DNA of 64,000 bases from Lachnospiraceae bacterium (GTDB taxonomy: Bacteria > Bacillota > Clostridia > Lachnospirales > Lachnospiraceae), in contig SVDZ01000002.1 in NCBI GenBank assembly GCA_015057625.1, positions 447,802 through 511,801 of the forward strand, in the 5' to 3' direction. The number at the start of each line of letters is the position of its first letter. Within the stretch, counting starts at the first letter, position 1. Under the pieces are notes generated by a model that was not told the origin of the DNA, made no database searches, and saw nothing but the letters and a program-made list of their open reading frames with translations. Shown one piece after another: positions 17,901 through 26,298 of the stretch. The translations under genes were made by a program, and so were the position numbers.

Positions 17901-19797
17901 TAACTTCTGTAGTCACATTGTAATGTGTAGTCATATTTGAATTATTCTGGTCAAATTCATATGTCACATTTGTGCTCTTTACAAATGCATAAGCATGTTG
18001 GTACATATAATCAAATTCACTCTCTTTTGACAATGCTGCTATTGACATATAATTGTTATTTCCACCAAGAATAATTTTTAATTTACTTCCAATTCTTACA
18101 ACCTTTGTATTTTCAGGAAAGAACAAACCGTAAAAATGATATTGGGTTCTGTCCTCATCTTCAGGGGACTCACTCTCATTTTTAATTTCAACACCTAATT
18201 TATCAGTTATGTATTCTACTCCGTCTGCAAGCTCCACTTCACCATTATTGTTAAAGAACTTAACCAAATTGCCAAGCATTACTTCAACTGAAGAAGGATT
18301 TTTAAATATATTGTACACATATGGTGAGCCTTTAATAATTGTAGACTTCATCTTCTCTGTGTCGTCATCACTAAATACGATGCTTGTAGACCAGTCACTG
18401 CTCTCATCATATCTGGCAGCTCCGGTTCCTACAATTTCTGTAGTTCCGACAGTTAAATCAAAAAGTTTGCTGTCAGCACCCATACCTCCGTTATTGACTC
18501 TTGTGTATGTTTTATCTGCGTAATACATTGCAAGTCCGTTCTCTGTATATCTGTATACAAAAGGAAGTGCAGGCATTGTGTCGCTTAGTCTTGTATAGAT
18601 AACTGATGTCCACCAGTCATTTGAAGGAATTGGTGTAGTAACTTTATTGGTTATATATTTTGGAATTCTTGGCTGATAAAGATTTGTGTCATCAATACCA
18701 TAAGAGCCTTTTCCAAGATTTACAACCTGCTCCTCAGGAAGATTTGGTACCACCTGATTCTGCTTTGGATCTCCTTCAACATACTTATATACCTTCATCT
18801 CTCTGATGGAATAACCCGAGCCTCTACCCATTGATATTCCCTTCATCTTGATGTATCTTGCATTTACATAGAGATCAATATCCTCATCCTCGCCATTACC
18901 ATTTAACTGTCTGTACACAGTTGTATAATTCACTCCGTCTGTAGATGTCTGTAAATCATATATTCTGCCGTACTCAACCTGCCACTGAATTATGACTTTT
19001 CCGATTTCGTATATTCTTCCAAGGTCAACCACATACCACTCGTCATGATTTCCCTCAGAAAGCCAATATGTATCATAATCAGCGTCAACTGAATTTTCTC
19101 CTGCAAGCGGTGCATTTGCCCACCAAGGATTCATTGCTGATGATACAGTGACATTCTTTCCTCTTGCAAGGTTCTCTCCGAATGAATCAGGATCCGGTTT
19201 GTTTACGCCACCGGTTCCGTAAACTTTCAGTTCTCTGATGGATGCTCCCCATCCCATTTTCTCTCCGTTATCATACTGAGATTTACTGTATTTAACAAAG
19301 ACTCTCACGTATCTTCCTGTTCCTTCAAGTCCTGTCAACTCTTCTTTTAAATATGAGTAATCAACATTCTGTCCGTCTTTAGACATTACGTTTGTAACTA
19401 CTCCACCGTTGCCCTCTTCTGTAGAATATATTTTTCTCCAGTTAATTTCATCATCAGATGTGAGAATATCGTATACCACACCGTATGATGCATTGTTCTG
19501 CCAATCAATTTCAACTTTTGAAATGTTGGCTGTTTTGCCTAAATCAACATCTAACCACTGATCATTAATATTTGCAGCAGAACCCCACTGTGTCGAAAGC
19601 TTTCCGTCTGTTGCGAAAGAAGCCACATCCCCTCCGTTAACAGACGAAGAATATGCCGGTCTGTTTTCTGATAAAAGATAAATTCCATTATCATCATTAG
19701 TTCCGGCATTAATAAAACCAGTATTAAGCAAGCTTACTGCCATACTTAAGCTCAATACTGCAGCTGTAGATTTTTTCAAATAATTTACTACCTTCAT
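14965..19797 (-). CDS. Secreted multimodular GH81 endo-beta-1,3-glucanase
   Basis: A 1610-residue secreted enzyme. Signal peptide about 1-31; two F5/8-type-C (discoidin) domains at about 40-195 and 208-340. A GH81 catalytic region spans about 360-1090: PIPSNDWWTSVIYTRL near the start, then SDHHFLWAYFIFPSAVLASYD, YEGHSWAGG and NNQESASEATFAWAGLYLWG. A CBM6-like domain spans about 1160-1285 (VDPIHNIPGVIEAEDYY start) and a third F5/8C domain about 1300-1440. A C-terminal domain of about 160 residues is unrecognised. GH81 enzymes cut internal beta-1,3-glucosidic bonds in callose, curdlan, laminarin and fungal walls. The start at 19797 has GGAGG six bases upstream. First gene after the regulator; promoter overlaps its leader hairpin. 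Confidence 0.9.
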   Translation of the reverse strand: MKVVNYLKKSTAAVLSLSMAVSLLNTGFINAGTNDDNGIYLLSENRPAYSSSVNGGDVASFATDGKLSTQWGSAANINDQWLDVDLGKTANISKVEIDWQNNASYGVVYDILTSDDEINWRKIYSTEEGNGGVVTNVMSKDGQNVDYSYLKEELTGLEGTGRYVRVFVKYSKSQYDNGEKMGWGASIRELKVYGTGGVNKPDPDSFGENLARGKNVTVSSAMNPWWANAPLAGENSVDADYDTYWLSEGNHDEWYVVDLGRIYEIGKVIIQWQVEYGRIYDLQTSTDGVNYTTVYRQLNGNGEDEDIDLYVNARYIKMKGISMGRGSGYSIREMKVYKYVEGDPKQNQVVPNLPEEQVVNLGKGSYGIDDTNLYQPRIPKYITNKVTTPIPSNDWWTSVIYTRLSDTMPALPFVYRYTENGLAMYYADKTYTRVNNGGMGADSKLFDLTVGTTEIVGTGAARYDESSDWSTSIVFSDDDTEKMKSTIIKGSPYVYNIFKNPSSVEVMLGNLVKFFNNNGEVELADGVEYITDKLGVEIKNESESPEDEDRTQYHFYGLFFPENTKVVRIGSKLKIILGGNNNYMSIAALSKESEFDYMYQHAYAFVKSTNVTYEFDQNNSNMTTHYNVTTEVKRNGFSDKTIMCMFPTQWKYSDTATNGKTYNSIRGTLKCVEGNHFSYGLKFNGIVPAFNEPVESSYYNREEMIKYLNEFADSATRDYWVADPYWQGKKTHPIAMGILIAEQLEQYELRDQLISILRKILVNWYTYEGTEEYPYYLYYHTSWGAISGDGGDHGMAINLSDHHFLWAYFIFPSAVLASYDKEFVRDYGDMVELLIRDCMNPDKDDDLLPFMRNFDPYEGHSWAGGYGDNNSGNNQESASEATFAWAGLYLWGLVTGNDKYRDAGIWGFTSEVNAIEQYWFNYDGDCWDEDYTEGCVGMVWGLGYTNGTYFSGNPSCIYGIHMLPVTPAIDYMGYDHEKAGEIYEKYEDSQRRYQEKLITEGAVDPEGWFHILWPYLALSNPEEAARRWNNEIATHTNENGVYVDGNLPNDEKFNSYWYIQNMCAKGYVSTKIHSDNYSCCQFFEKNGKYTATVWNPFDEVITVSFKDGNTKIGQTKVAPHCLVSVNPYSNTDKSKMTNKAVEEVDPIHNIPGVIEAEDYYTNFSCMKDTNDIEGGYIGWIDDGDSLIYDTNVEDDGEYTVEYRFISTSDEKTGVITLSSDIDGKIKTTTLNRTKSWNNVSDTIALKAGRQKLKLRFDVAGFNLSYIKIYKKGTKPPIADSDDLTKADLSAYSEIDLSNATVTASNEIGWNYAANIIDKDYNSRWETESADPQWIMIELPEAKVLEGIKIYWEGAAAKNYSIETSLDGNNFNEVFSRKNGTGGSGYGDENRGSGLESIEFNKAAKAKYIKIIGTTRLTGYGYSIFEVRVFGGESSNSNITVSDKVEINGLQISYTGKGVRCLYSSANSIDGKDVVERGMVYSLTSEVPNEDDVYVREDMDFVKYFASTNAGISSVNRSNIENSQTRIMTMLFGTGTKEEFLEEYGVRSYVKLSDGTYRYSELRKYTVYNLAAYLYEGKLMPTVEGHNYLYNSILRVANSNYKEVLYYYNGQ

Positions 19798-19854
19798 TTT
19801 TTCCTCCATTATTTGTCAATTCCGATTTCAATAATTATTTCTTTTTGGCGAGAA

Positions 19855-19897
19855 ACAGAAAAAGGGCCTATTGTCTATAAAACAATAGTACCCTTTA
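19855..19897 (-). terminator. Terminator after the response-regulator gene, overlapping the GH81 promoter
   Basis: Long stem (AAAGGG-xx-CTATTGT paired with ACAATAG-xx-CCCTTT as read on the minus strand, 7-base loop) followed by TTTTTCTG. It lies between the regulator stop and the GH81 start. Confidence 0.7.
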
Positions 19898-19913
19898 ATA
19901 AAAATCTAAACAA
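19885..19913 (-). promoter_or_regulatory. Candidate promoter of the glucanase operon
   Basis: Minus strand TTGTTT (19913-19908), 17 bases, TACTAT (19890-19885). The -10 lies inside the 5' arm of the terminator hairpin, so a transcript started here would begin in the loop, near 19878, and lack the stem. Confidence 0.5.
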
Positions 19914-19983
19914 CAAAATCACGGAAGGTGTTAACTATTTTACAAATAAGAATGATTTTTTCCCATTACATAATCTTTTTATA

Positions 19984-21540
19984 TTATCTCTCTCTGTAAT
20001 CTTTTGGGCTCACACCTACGTTTTTTCTAAATACCTTTGTAAAATAACCCGCATCATTATATCCCACCATCTCGGCCACTTCAGATAATTTAATACTTCT
20101 GTCCATAATCAGCTCCTTAGCGGAATTGATTCTTACAGCAGTAATATACTGTCCCACTGTTGTTCCGAATTTTTTCTTAAATACAGAGTTCATATAATTC
20201 GGTGTGATATATACACTATCTGCAATGTCATTAAGACAAAGATTTGGATTGGTATAATTTTTTTTAATATATTCAATAATGTCAATTATCAGTTTACTGT
20301 TGTTGATAAAATCCTGAACATTTGAAAAATATTCATTGAGTAATCCCTTTACGTAAGCGTCACATTCATCCAATGTATCGAGAGTGTTTAATTTTTCCAT
20401 AATAAACGAAACTTTTTCGGCATCGTTTAGCATTGGCTCTTCTTCTTTTGCAAGCCACGCAATATTGATTATTGTCTCAACAATTCTAAAATAAACTGCC
20501 TTTACATGACTCACCAAAACTCCTGTCTTTTTAGAGACAATACTTTTTACATTATTGATAATGTTATAGGAAGTCTCCCTGTCATATCGCTTTAGCGCTT
20601 CTGATAGATTATTGAAAATTTCATCGCTTAAATTTAACTTTTCATTACTGTTTTCGTTCTTTTTAAGATAATGATTTATTTTTCCGTAACCAAGAAAAAA
20701 TAATTGCTGTAACATTAGCACTCCGGTCTCATACGAATTATTTACATTTAATATATTTGATACTGTATTTCCAAAAGAACCGTTTGCTTTTAGTTCAGGA
20801 TGACCAACTAAAGCCTTTTGCAAATTATTGTAAAGTAATTTAATTTCACTCGATTCAGCTTCATTATATCCAATTAAAAAAATGATATATCTATACTCTT
20901 TAACAAAATACAAATACTCAAATCCGTCCATACAAGATGAAGTTAACTCTATCAAATCAGATATGGCTTTTTCTTCACCGTTAGATTTAAAAATTACAAC
21001 ATTAAATCTGGTTTTGTTCAAAATATTAGTGTTGATTTTTTGAGCAAACTGCTTAACCTCGTCTACTGTAAGTCTTCCTTTGATAAGCTTTTGTAAAAAT
21101 GTTTGCGTGTACATTTCTCTGCTCTCTTCTATAACATCATCAATAGTTTTTTTAATGTTGTAGGATTCTTCAAGCTTACTTACAGCTTTACCTATTGCAC
21201 TTTCAACCTCTTCTACATCAATAGGCTTTTCCACATAACTTACAGCTTCTAGTTCAATTGCACCTTTTAGATATTCTTTATCTGAATATCCACTCAGAAA
21301 TATAATTCTGCAATCAGGAAGAATACTCTTAATCTGGTTACACATTTCAATACCATTCATTCCGGGCATTCTCACATCAGAAATAATCAGATCCACAGGA
21401 TGCTCACTTATAAAGTTGATTCCATCTTTCCCTGATGAAGCAGTATAAACATTTTCAATATTATATTTTTCCCAATTAACATGAGACGCCAGTCCCTTTC
21501 TTGTAACTGACTCATCATCAACAATTAGCACGCTATACAT
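19984..21540 (-). CDS. YesN-type response regulator with AraC DNA-binding domain
   Basis: A 518-residue regulator. The receiver domain is at 1-120 with acidic pocket D8-D9, phospho-acceptor D55 in IISDVRMPGMNG, and K near 104. A long middle region spans 120-415. The C-terminal AraC/XylS two-helix-turn-helix domain is at about 420-518, ending FRKNVGVSPKDYRER. The start at 21540 has GGAGGTCGGA-ATG; the upstream frame has no site. It is the expected partner of the YesM-type kinase at 10155-11969 and presumably activates the glucanase genes just downstream. Its own promoter (21564-21592) faces away from htpG, and a CIRCE element lies 14 bases upstream of it. Confidence 0.93.
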   Translation of the reverse strand: MYSVLIVDDESVTRKGLASHVNWEKYNIENVYTASSGKDGINFISEHPVDLIISDVRMPGMNGIEMCNQIKSILPDCRIIFLSGYSDKEYLKGAIELEAVSYVEKPIDVEEVESAIGKAVSKLEESYNIKKTIDDVIEESREMYTQTFLQKLIKGRLTVDEVKQFAQKINTNILNKTRFNVVIFKSNGEEKAISDLIELTSSCMDGFEYLYFVKEYRYIIFLIGYNEAESSEIKLLYNNLQKALVGHPELKANGSFGNTVSNILNVNNSYETGVLMLQQLFFLGYGKINHYLKKNENSNEKLNLSDEIFNNLSEALKRYDRETSYNIINNVKSIVSKKTGVLVSHVKAVYFRIVETIINIAWLAKEEEPMLNDAEKVSFIMEKLNTLDTLDECDAYVKGLLNEYFSNVQDFINNSKLIIDIIEYIKKNYTNPNLCLNDIADSVYITPNYMNSVFKKKFGTTVGQYITAVRINSAKELIMDRSIKLSEVAEMVGYNDAGYFTKVFRKNVGVSPKDYRER

Positions 21541-21563
21541 TCCGACCTCCATACGATATTCCA

Positions 21564-21592
21564 ATTATACAATAATAAAATGTTCTGGTCAA
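21564..21592 (-). promoter_or_regulatory. Promoter of the response-regulator gene
   Basis: Minus strand TTGACC (21592-21587), 17 bases, TATAAT (21569-21564), 24 bases before the start codon. Near-consensus. Confidence 0.75.
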
Positions 21593-21605
21593 AAAAATAT
21601 TTTTG

Positions 21606-21632
21606 TTAGCACTCTTTTTTGTCGAGTGCTAA
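21606..21632. promoter_or_regulatory. CIRCE operator (HrcA binding site)
   Basis: Perfect match to the CIRCE consensus: TTAGCACTC, nine bases, GAGTGCTAA. It is the binding site of the heat-shock repressor HrcA. It sits between the divergent promoters of htpG and the AraC-type regulator, upstream of both -35 boxes. Confidence 0.95.
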
Positions 21633-21639
21633 TTTTCTA

Positions 21640-21668
21640 TTGACTTTTTTAATTTAGGGATTTACTAT
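21640..21668 (+). promoter_or_regulatory. Promoter of htpG
   Basis: TTGACT (21640-21645), 17 bases, TACTAT (21663-21668), starting 8 bases after the CIRCE element and giving a leader of roughly 60 bases. Confidence 0.65.
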
Positions 21669-21733
21669 TACATATAGGCATTAAAGGTTGGTTATTGCCA
21701 CCTTTAAAATATGATAAAAAGGAGATTAATAAT

Positions 21734-23719
21734 ATGTCAAAACAGGGTAATTTATCTATCAATAGCGAAAATATATTCCCTATTATCAAAAAGTGGTTAT
21801 ATTCTGATCACGATATTTTCTTTAGAGAATTAGTTTCAAATGGCTGTGATGCCATCACTAAATTAAAAAAACTTTCTTTAATCGGCGAATATACTTTAGA
21901 TGATAATGAAGAATTTAAAGTCGAAGTTATAGTAAATCCAACAGACAAGACTATCACCTTTAAAGATAACGGTCTTGGAATGACGGAAGATGAAGTAAAT
22001 GAATACATTAATCAGATTGCTTTTTCCGGAGCTGCAGCTTTTCTTGAGCAGTATAAAGACAAAGCAAACGAAGACCAGATTATCGGTCATTTCGGTCTTG
22101 GTTTCTACTCAGCATTCATGGTTGCCGACAGAGTAACAATTGAAACTCTTTCATATAAAGAAGGTTCAAAAGCTGTATTTTGGGATTGTGAGAACGGTCT
22201 TGAATATGAGATGGATGACTGCGACAAGACAGACAGAGGTACTACTATCACTTTATATTTAAACGATGACAGTGTTGAATTTTCTAATGAGTTCAGAGCA
22301 AATGAAGTTCTCGATAAATATTGTTCATTTATGCCCGTTAATATTTACCTCTCAAAAGAAGGTGGCGAGCCTGAATATGAAACTGTTGATGAGGCTGATG
22401 TTACAGAAAAAGATACTGTAATTGAACACATTGTTGAGCCTGCAAAAACTGAAGAAAAAGAAAATGAAGACGGCACAAAAGAAACTGTAGAGACTGTACC
22501 GGAACAGAGAAAGGCAAAAATCCTCAGACGTCCTACTTCTATCAGTACTCCTGTTCCACTTTGGACAAAACATCCAAACGAGTGTACAAAAGAGGAATAC
22601 TTAGACTTCTACAGAACTACATTTAAAGATTTTAAGGAGCCTCTCTTCTGGATTCATTTAAATATGGATTATCCATTCAACCTTAAAGGAATTTTATATT
22701 TCCCTAAAATTAACACTGAATATGAATCTATTGAAGGCGTTATAAAATTATATAACAATCAGGTATTTATCGCCGACAACATCAAGGAAGTTATTCCTGA
22801 ATTCTTAATGCTCTTAAAAGGCGTTATCGATTGTCCTGATCTTCCGCTCAATGTATCACGTTCAGCTTTACAGAATGATGGTTTTGTTAAAAAGATTTCT
22901 GATTATATCACAAAGAAAGTTGCAGATAAGTTATCAGGAATGTGCAAGACAGAACGTGAAGAATACGAAAAATATTGGGATGACATTAGTCCTTTCATTA
23001 AATACGGTTGTCTTAAAGATGAAAAATTCTGTGAGAAAATGTCAGATTATATCTTATTTAAAGATATCGATGGCAGATATCTTACATTTAAGGACTGCTT
23101 AGAACAAAATAAAGACAAACATGAAAATACAATTTTCTATACAAACGATCCTGTTCAGCAGAGCCAGTACATCAATATGTTCAAAGATCAGGAAATAAAT
23201 GTTGTAGTATTGACAGACACAATTGATCAGCCTTTCATTTCACAATTAGAGGTTAAGAATGAAGGTGTTAAATTCAAACGTATCGATGATGATTTGAATC
23301 AGTCATTTAAGGAAGAACTCGATCAGGAAGAGCAATTATCAATGACTGATAAACTGGTACCTGCTTTTGACAAAGCTCTTGGACGCGAGGTAGATATTAG
23401 TGTAGTTAAACTTAAAGATGAAAACATCTCATCAATGATTACTCTTTCTGAAGAAAGCAGACGTATGCAGGATATGATGAGACAATATGGAATGTCTGGT
23501 ATGGATCCTTCATTATTTGGTGGTTCAAATGAAACATTAGTACTCAACGCTAACAACAAACTTGTTAAATATATAATTGACAATCCAGAAGGCGAAGTTA
23601 CTGACTTAGTATGCAAGCAGATTTATGATCTTGCAGTTTTAAGTCACACTCCTCTCAATCCGGAATCAATGACTGCCTTTATTGAAAGAAGTAACAAAAT
23701 ATTAGAAAAGTTAATTTAA
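21734..23719 (+). CDS. htpG: HtpG, Hsp90-family molecular chaperone
   Basis: A 661-residue cytoplasmic Hsp90. The N-terminal GHKL ATPase has E32, N36 and D39 in FFRELVSNGCDA, D78-N-G-x-G-M, and GHFGLGFYS. A highly acidic linker follows at about 225-265. The middle domain carries LPLNVSRSALQ, and the C-terminal dimerisation domain ends near SHTPLNPESMTAFIERSNKI. The length is slightly above the usual 620-640, accounted for by the linker. The start at 21734 follows AAAAAGGAGATTAATAAT. The CIRCE element predicts HrcA control; in Bacillus subtilis htpG is not a CIRCE gene. A strong terminator follows. Confidence 0.97.
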   Translation: MSKQGNLSINSENIFPIIKKWLYSDHDIFFRELVSNGCDAITKLKKLSLIGEYTLDDNEEFKVEVIVNPTDKTITFKDNGLGMTEDEVNEYINQIAFSGAAAFLEQYKDKANEDQIIGHFGLGFYSAFMVADRVTIETLSYKEGSKAVFWDCENGLEYEMDDCDKTDRGTTITLYLNDDSVEFSNEFRANEVLDKYCSFMPVNIYLSKEGGEPEYETVDEADVTEKDTVIEHIVEPAKTEEKENEDGTKETVETVPEQRKAKILRRPTSISTPVPLWTKHPNECTKEEYLDFYRTTFKDFKEPLFWIHLNMDYPFNLKGILYFPKINTEYESIEGVIKLYNNQVFIADNIKEVIPEFLMLLKGVIDCPDLPLNVSRSALQNDGFVKKISDYITKKVADKLSGMCKTEREEYEKYWDDISPFIKYGCLKDEKFCEKMSDYILFKDIDGRYLTFKDCLEQNKDKHENTIFYTNDPVQQSQYINMFKDQEINVVVLTDTIDQPFISQLEVKNEGVKFKRIDDDLNQSFKEELDQEEQLSMTDKLVPAFDKALGREVDISVVKLKDENISSMITLSEESRRMQDMMRQYGMSGMDPSLFGGSNETLVLNANNKLVKYIIDNPEGEVTDLVCKQIYDLAVLSHTPLNPESMTAFIERSNKILEKLI

Positions 23720-23729
23720 TTTTTCTAAA

Positions 23730-23763
23730 ACTAAAAGGGACGGCTCAATTGCCGTCCCTTTAT
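23730..23763 (+). terminator. Terminator after htpG
   Basis: Perfect 11-base stem AAAGGGACGGC / GCCGTCCCTTT with loop TCAATT. Confidence 0.85.
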
Positions 23764-23822
23764 CATTGTTATTATAGTTAACCAACCATAAATATGATAA
23801 GTATTTAAGCTGATATTTTTAA

Positions 23823-25262
23823 TTAAATTAAGCTATCATATAACTCCTGGTATTTCTTTGCTGAAACATCCCAAGAGAAGTCAGCAGCCATAGCTCTGTC
23901 TACAATCTTATTCCAATCACGCTTTTTGTCATAATAGATTTTTTCTGCGTATCTGATTGTATCAAGCATCTCATGCGCATTGTAGTTTGCAAATGAAAAT
24001 CCTGTTCCTTTACCCTCGTATTCATTGTACGGTTCAACTGTATCCTTAAGTCCACCTGTCTCTCTGACAATTGGAATAGTACCGTATCTAAGGCTCATCA
24101 ACTGACTGAGACCGCAAGGCTCAAACAATGATGGCATAAGAAACGCATCACATGCTGCGTAAATCTTGTGAGACATTGCTTCTGAGTAATAAATGTTTGC
24201 TGAAACATCTTTACCATATTTCCAGTCGAAATGTCTGAACATATTCTCATAACGTTCTTCACCGGTTCCAAGAACAACAAACTGAATTGCATCCTGACAT
24301 AACTCGTCCATAATGTATGCAATCAAATCAAGACCTTTCTGATCTGTAAGTCTGCTTACAAGACCAATCATCATCTTCTTGCTGTCCTCTTCCAATCCAA
24401 GCTCTTTCTGCAATGCAATCTTATTTTTAACTTTTTCTTTTCTGAAGTTTGATGCATTGTAATTTTTGAAAATGTATTTATCTGTGTCCGGATTATATTC
24501 ATCGTAATCAATACCATTTACAATACCTGAGAGGCAATTTGCTCTCGCTCTCATAAGACCGTCAAGGCCCTCACCGTAGAATGGAGTTTTGATTTCGTCA
24601 GCATATGTATCACTAACAGTTGTAACAAGGTCGGCATAAACGATACCACCCTTTAAATAATTTCCGTTATCATAATCTTTAAGCTTGTCAGATGTGAAAT
24701 AGTAATCAGACAAACCTGCAATATCTTTGATAGTCTGAATATCCCAAACACCCTGGAATTTAAGGTTGTGAATAGTCATAATCGACTTCATGTTGCGATA
24801 AAATTCACCCTGCGAAAAACTATCCTTAAGATAAACAGGAATCAAACCTGTCTGCCAGTCATGACAGTGAATAATATCAGGTTTGTAACCGATAACAGGT
24901 AATGCTGATAATGCTGCTCTTGAGAAAAATGCAAATTTCTCAAGGTCATATCTCATATCGCTGTATGGTGCAGGACCTGAAAAATAGTATTCATTGTCAA
25001 TGAAGTAAAAGGTTACGCCTTCATATTCCAATTTGAGGATTCCAACATACTGTCTTCTCCAACACAAATCCATATAAAAGTGATTTACATATTCAAGCTG
25101 ACTTTTCCACTTCTCATCCATACACATGTATTTAGGAAGTATCACTCTAACGTCATATCTTGCTTTATCAAAACACTTCGGTAATGAACCAACTACATCT
25201 GCCAATCCGCCGGTTTTAATAAATGGTACACATTCCGATGCAACAAATAAAATATTTTTCAT
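23823..25262 (-). CDS. glgA: Glycogen synthase (ADP-glucose, GT5)
   Basis: A 479-residue glucosyltransferase that extends alpha-1,4-glucan chains from ADP-glucose. The N-terminal KTGGLADVVGSLP (16-28) binds the sugar nucleotide, HDWQTGL is present near 130, and the C-terminal GT-B half has EPCGLSQLMSLRYGTIPIVRETGGLKDTV. Length is typical. The start at 25262 has TTGGAGGCAGAACAT-ATG. It stands without glgB, glgC or glgD nearby. Stored glycogen is commonly built before sporulation in Clostridia; here the only spatial hint is spo0A immediately upstream. Confidence 0.95.
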   Translation of the reverse strand: MKNILFVASECVPFIKTGGLADVVGSLPKCFDKARYDVRVILPKYMCMDEKWKSQLEYVNHFYMDLCWRRQYVGILKLEYEGVTFYFIDNEYYFSGPAPYSDMRYDLEKFAFFSRAALSALPVIGYKPDIIHCHDWQTGLIPVYLKDSFSQGEFYRNMKSIMTIHNLKFQGVWDIQTIKDIAGLSDYYFTSDKLKDYDNGNYLKGGIVYADLVTTVSDTYADEIKTPFYGEGLDGLMRARANCLSGIVNGIDYDEYNPDTDKYIFKNYNASNFRKEKVKNKIALQKELGLEEDSKKMMIGLVSRLTDQKGLDLIAYIMDELCQDAIQFVVLGTGEERYENMFRHFDWKYGKDVSANIYYSEAMSHKIYAACDAFLMPSLFEPCGLSQLMSLRYGTIPIVRETGGLKDTVEPYNEYEGKGTGFSFANYNAHEMLDTIRYAEKIYYDKKRDWNKIVDRAMAADFSWDVSAKKYQELYDSLI

Positions 25263-25359
25263 ATGTTCTGCCTCCAAGTAATATTCTATAAAGATATTTT
25301 ACTTCATAATCGGTATCAAAACAAGTACATTTTACGACTGTTTACCTTCAAAAATTCTG

Positions 25360-26160
25360 TTAAATACATTTGTACTCCAATCTGATTTTATCTGATATTA
25401 AAGCTATAAATTCTGAGTTGGTAGGCTTTCCTTTTTCAATATTAATTGTGTACCCAAACAAGTCATCAATTGTCTCCATTTTACCGCGACTCCAGGCCAC
25501 TTCAATTGCATGCCTGATTGCTCTTTCCACTCGGCTTGGTGTTGTCTGAAACTTTTTTGCGATAGATGGATACAATATTTTTGTTATTGAATTTACCATT
25601 TCATTATCATTTACAGAAAGAATTATTGCCTCCCTCAAATACTGATATCCCTTAATATGTGCCGGTACACCTACATCGTGAATTATAGAAGTAACATCAG
25701 CTTCTATATTTTTTTCCATATATTCTTTTTTATCTTCGTAAGCACCAATAATCTTTTTCACTTCTTTATTTTTTCTGTGAGCATTTTCCTTTGCTCTGTG
25801 AATTCTGTCTATTATCAATTCATCATCAAATGGTTTTAGCATATAATAACCTGCTCCGTTATTAAAAGAATCCGTCAACACAACATCATTGCTAATGGCA
25901 GATGTCACAATAAAGAATGGCTTTTTATGAATTTCAATATCATTATTTATTTTATTCATGAGTGTCAATCCGTCAATTTTAGGCATAATCAAATCCAGTA
26001 CAACAACATCCGGATTTGTATCCTTAATCATCTTAAGACCTTCTTCTCCGTTGGAGGCAGTCCCTAGTAAATTAATAGTATTATCTTTCTCAATAATAGC
26101 TTTCATATTTTCAGTAACTTTTGTATTGTCATCAATTAAAATCACACTGATTATATCCAT
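25360..26160 (-). CDS. spo0A: Spo0A, sporulation master response regulator
   Basis: A 266-residue regulator. The receiver domain is at 1-125 with D10-D11 and phospho-acceptor D56 in [12 protein letters not shown]. The C-terminal Spo0A DNA-binding domain has the recognition helix in [21 protein letters not shown] and the conserved ending region [21 protein letters not shown]. It controls entry into sporulation by binding 0A boxes. ATTGGAGGGAAA precedes the ATG. The order spoIVB then spo0A is the one conserved in Bacilli and Clostridia. No phosphorelay gene is in this window. Confidence 0.97.
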   Translation of the reverse strand: MDIISVILIDDNTKVTENMKAIIEKDNTINLLGTASNGEEGLKMIKDTNPDVVVLDLIMPKIDGLTLMNKINNDIEIHKKPFFIVTSAISNDVVLTDSFNNGAGYYMLKPFDDELIIDRIHRAKENAHRKNKEVKKIIGAYEDKKEYMEKNIEADVTSIIHDVGVPAHIKGYQYLREAIILSVNDNEMVNSITKILYPSIAKKFQTTPSRVERAIRHAIEVAWSRGKMETIDDLFGYTINIEKGKPTNSEFIALISDKIRLEYKCI

Positions 26161-26255
26161 TTTCCCTCCAATAATTGAGGCGCCTGTTCTTATAAATATT
26201 TTTTATTTTCTCAATATTGAGACTTTTTAATTCAAATTAATCTGACGATATTGAT

Positions 26256-26297
26256 TATAATTTTTATTGCGACGGTATTCAACTTAATTTCATCGCA
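26256..26297 (-). terminator. Hairpin after spoIVB
   Basis: On the minus strand ATTGCGA and TCGCAAT flank a 20-base loop, followed by AAAAATTATAA. Long loop and weak tail, so a possible rather than certain terminator. Confidence 0.4.
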
Positions 26298-26298
26298 A

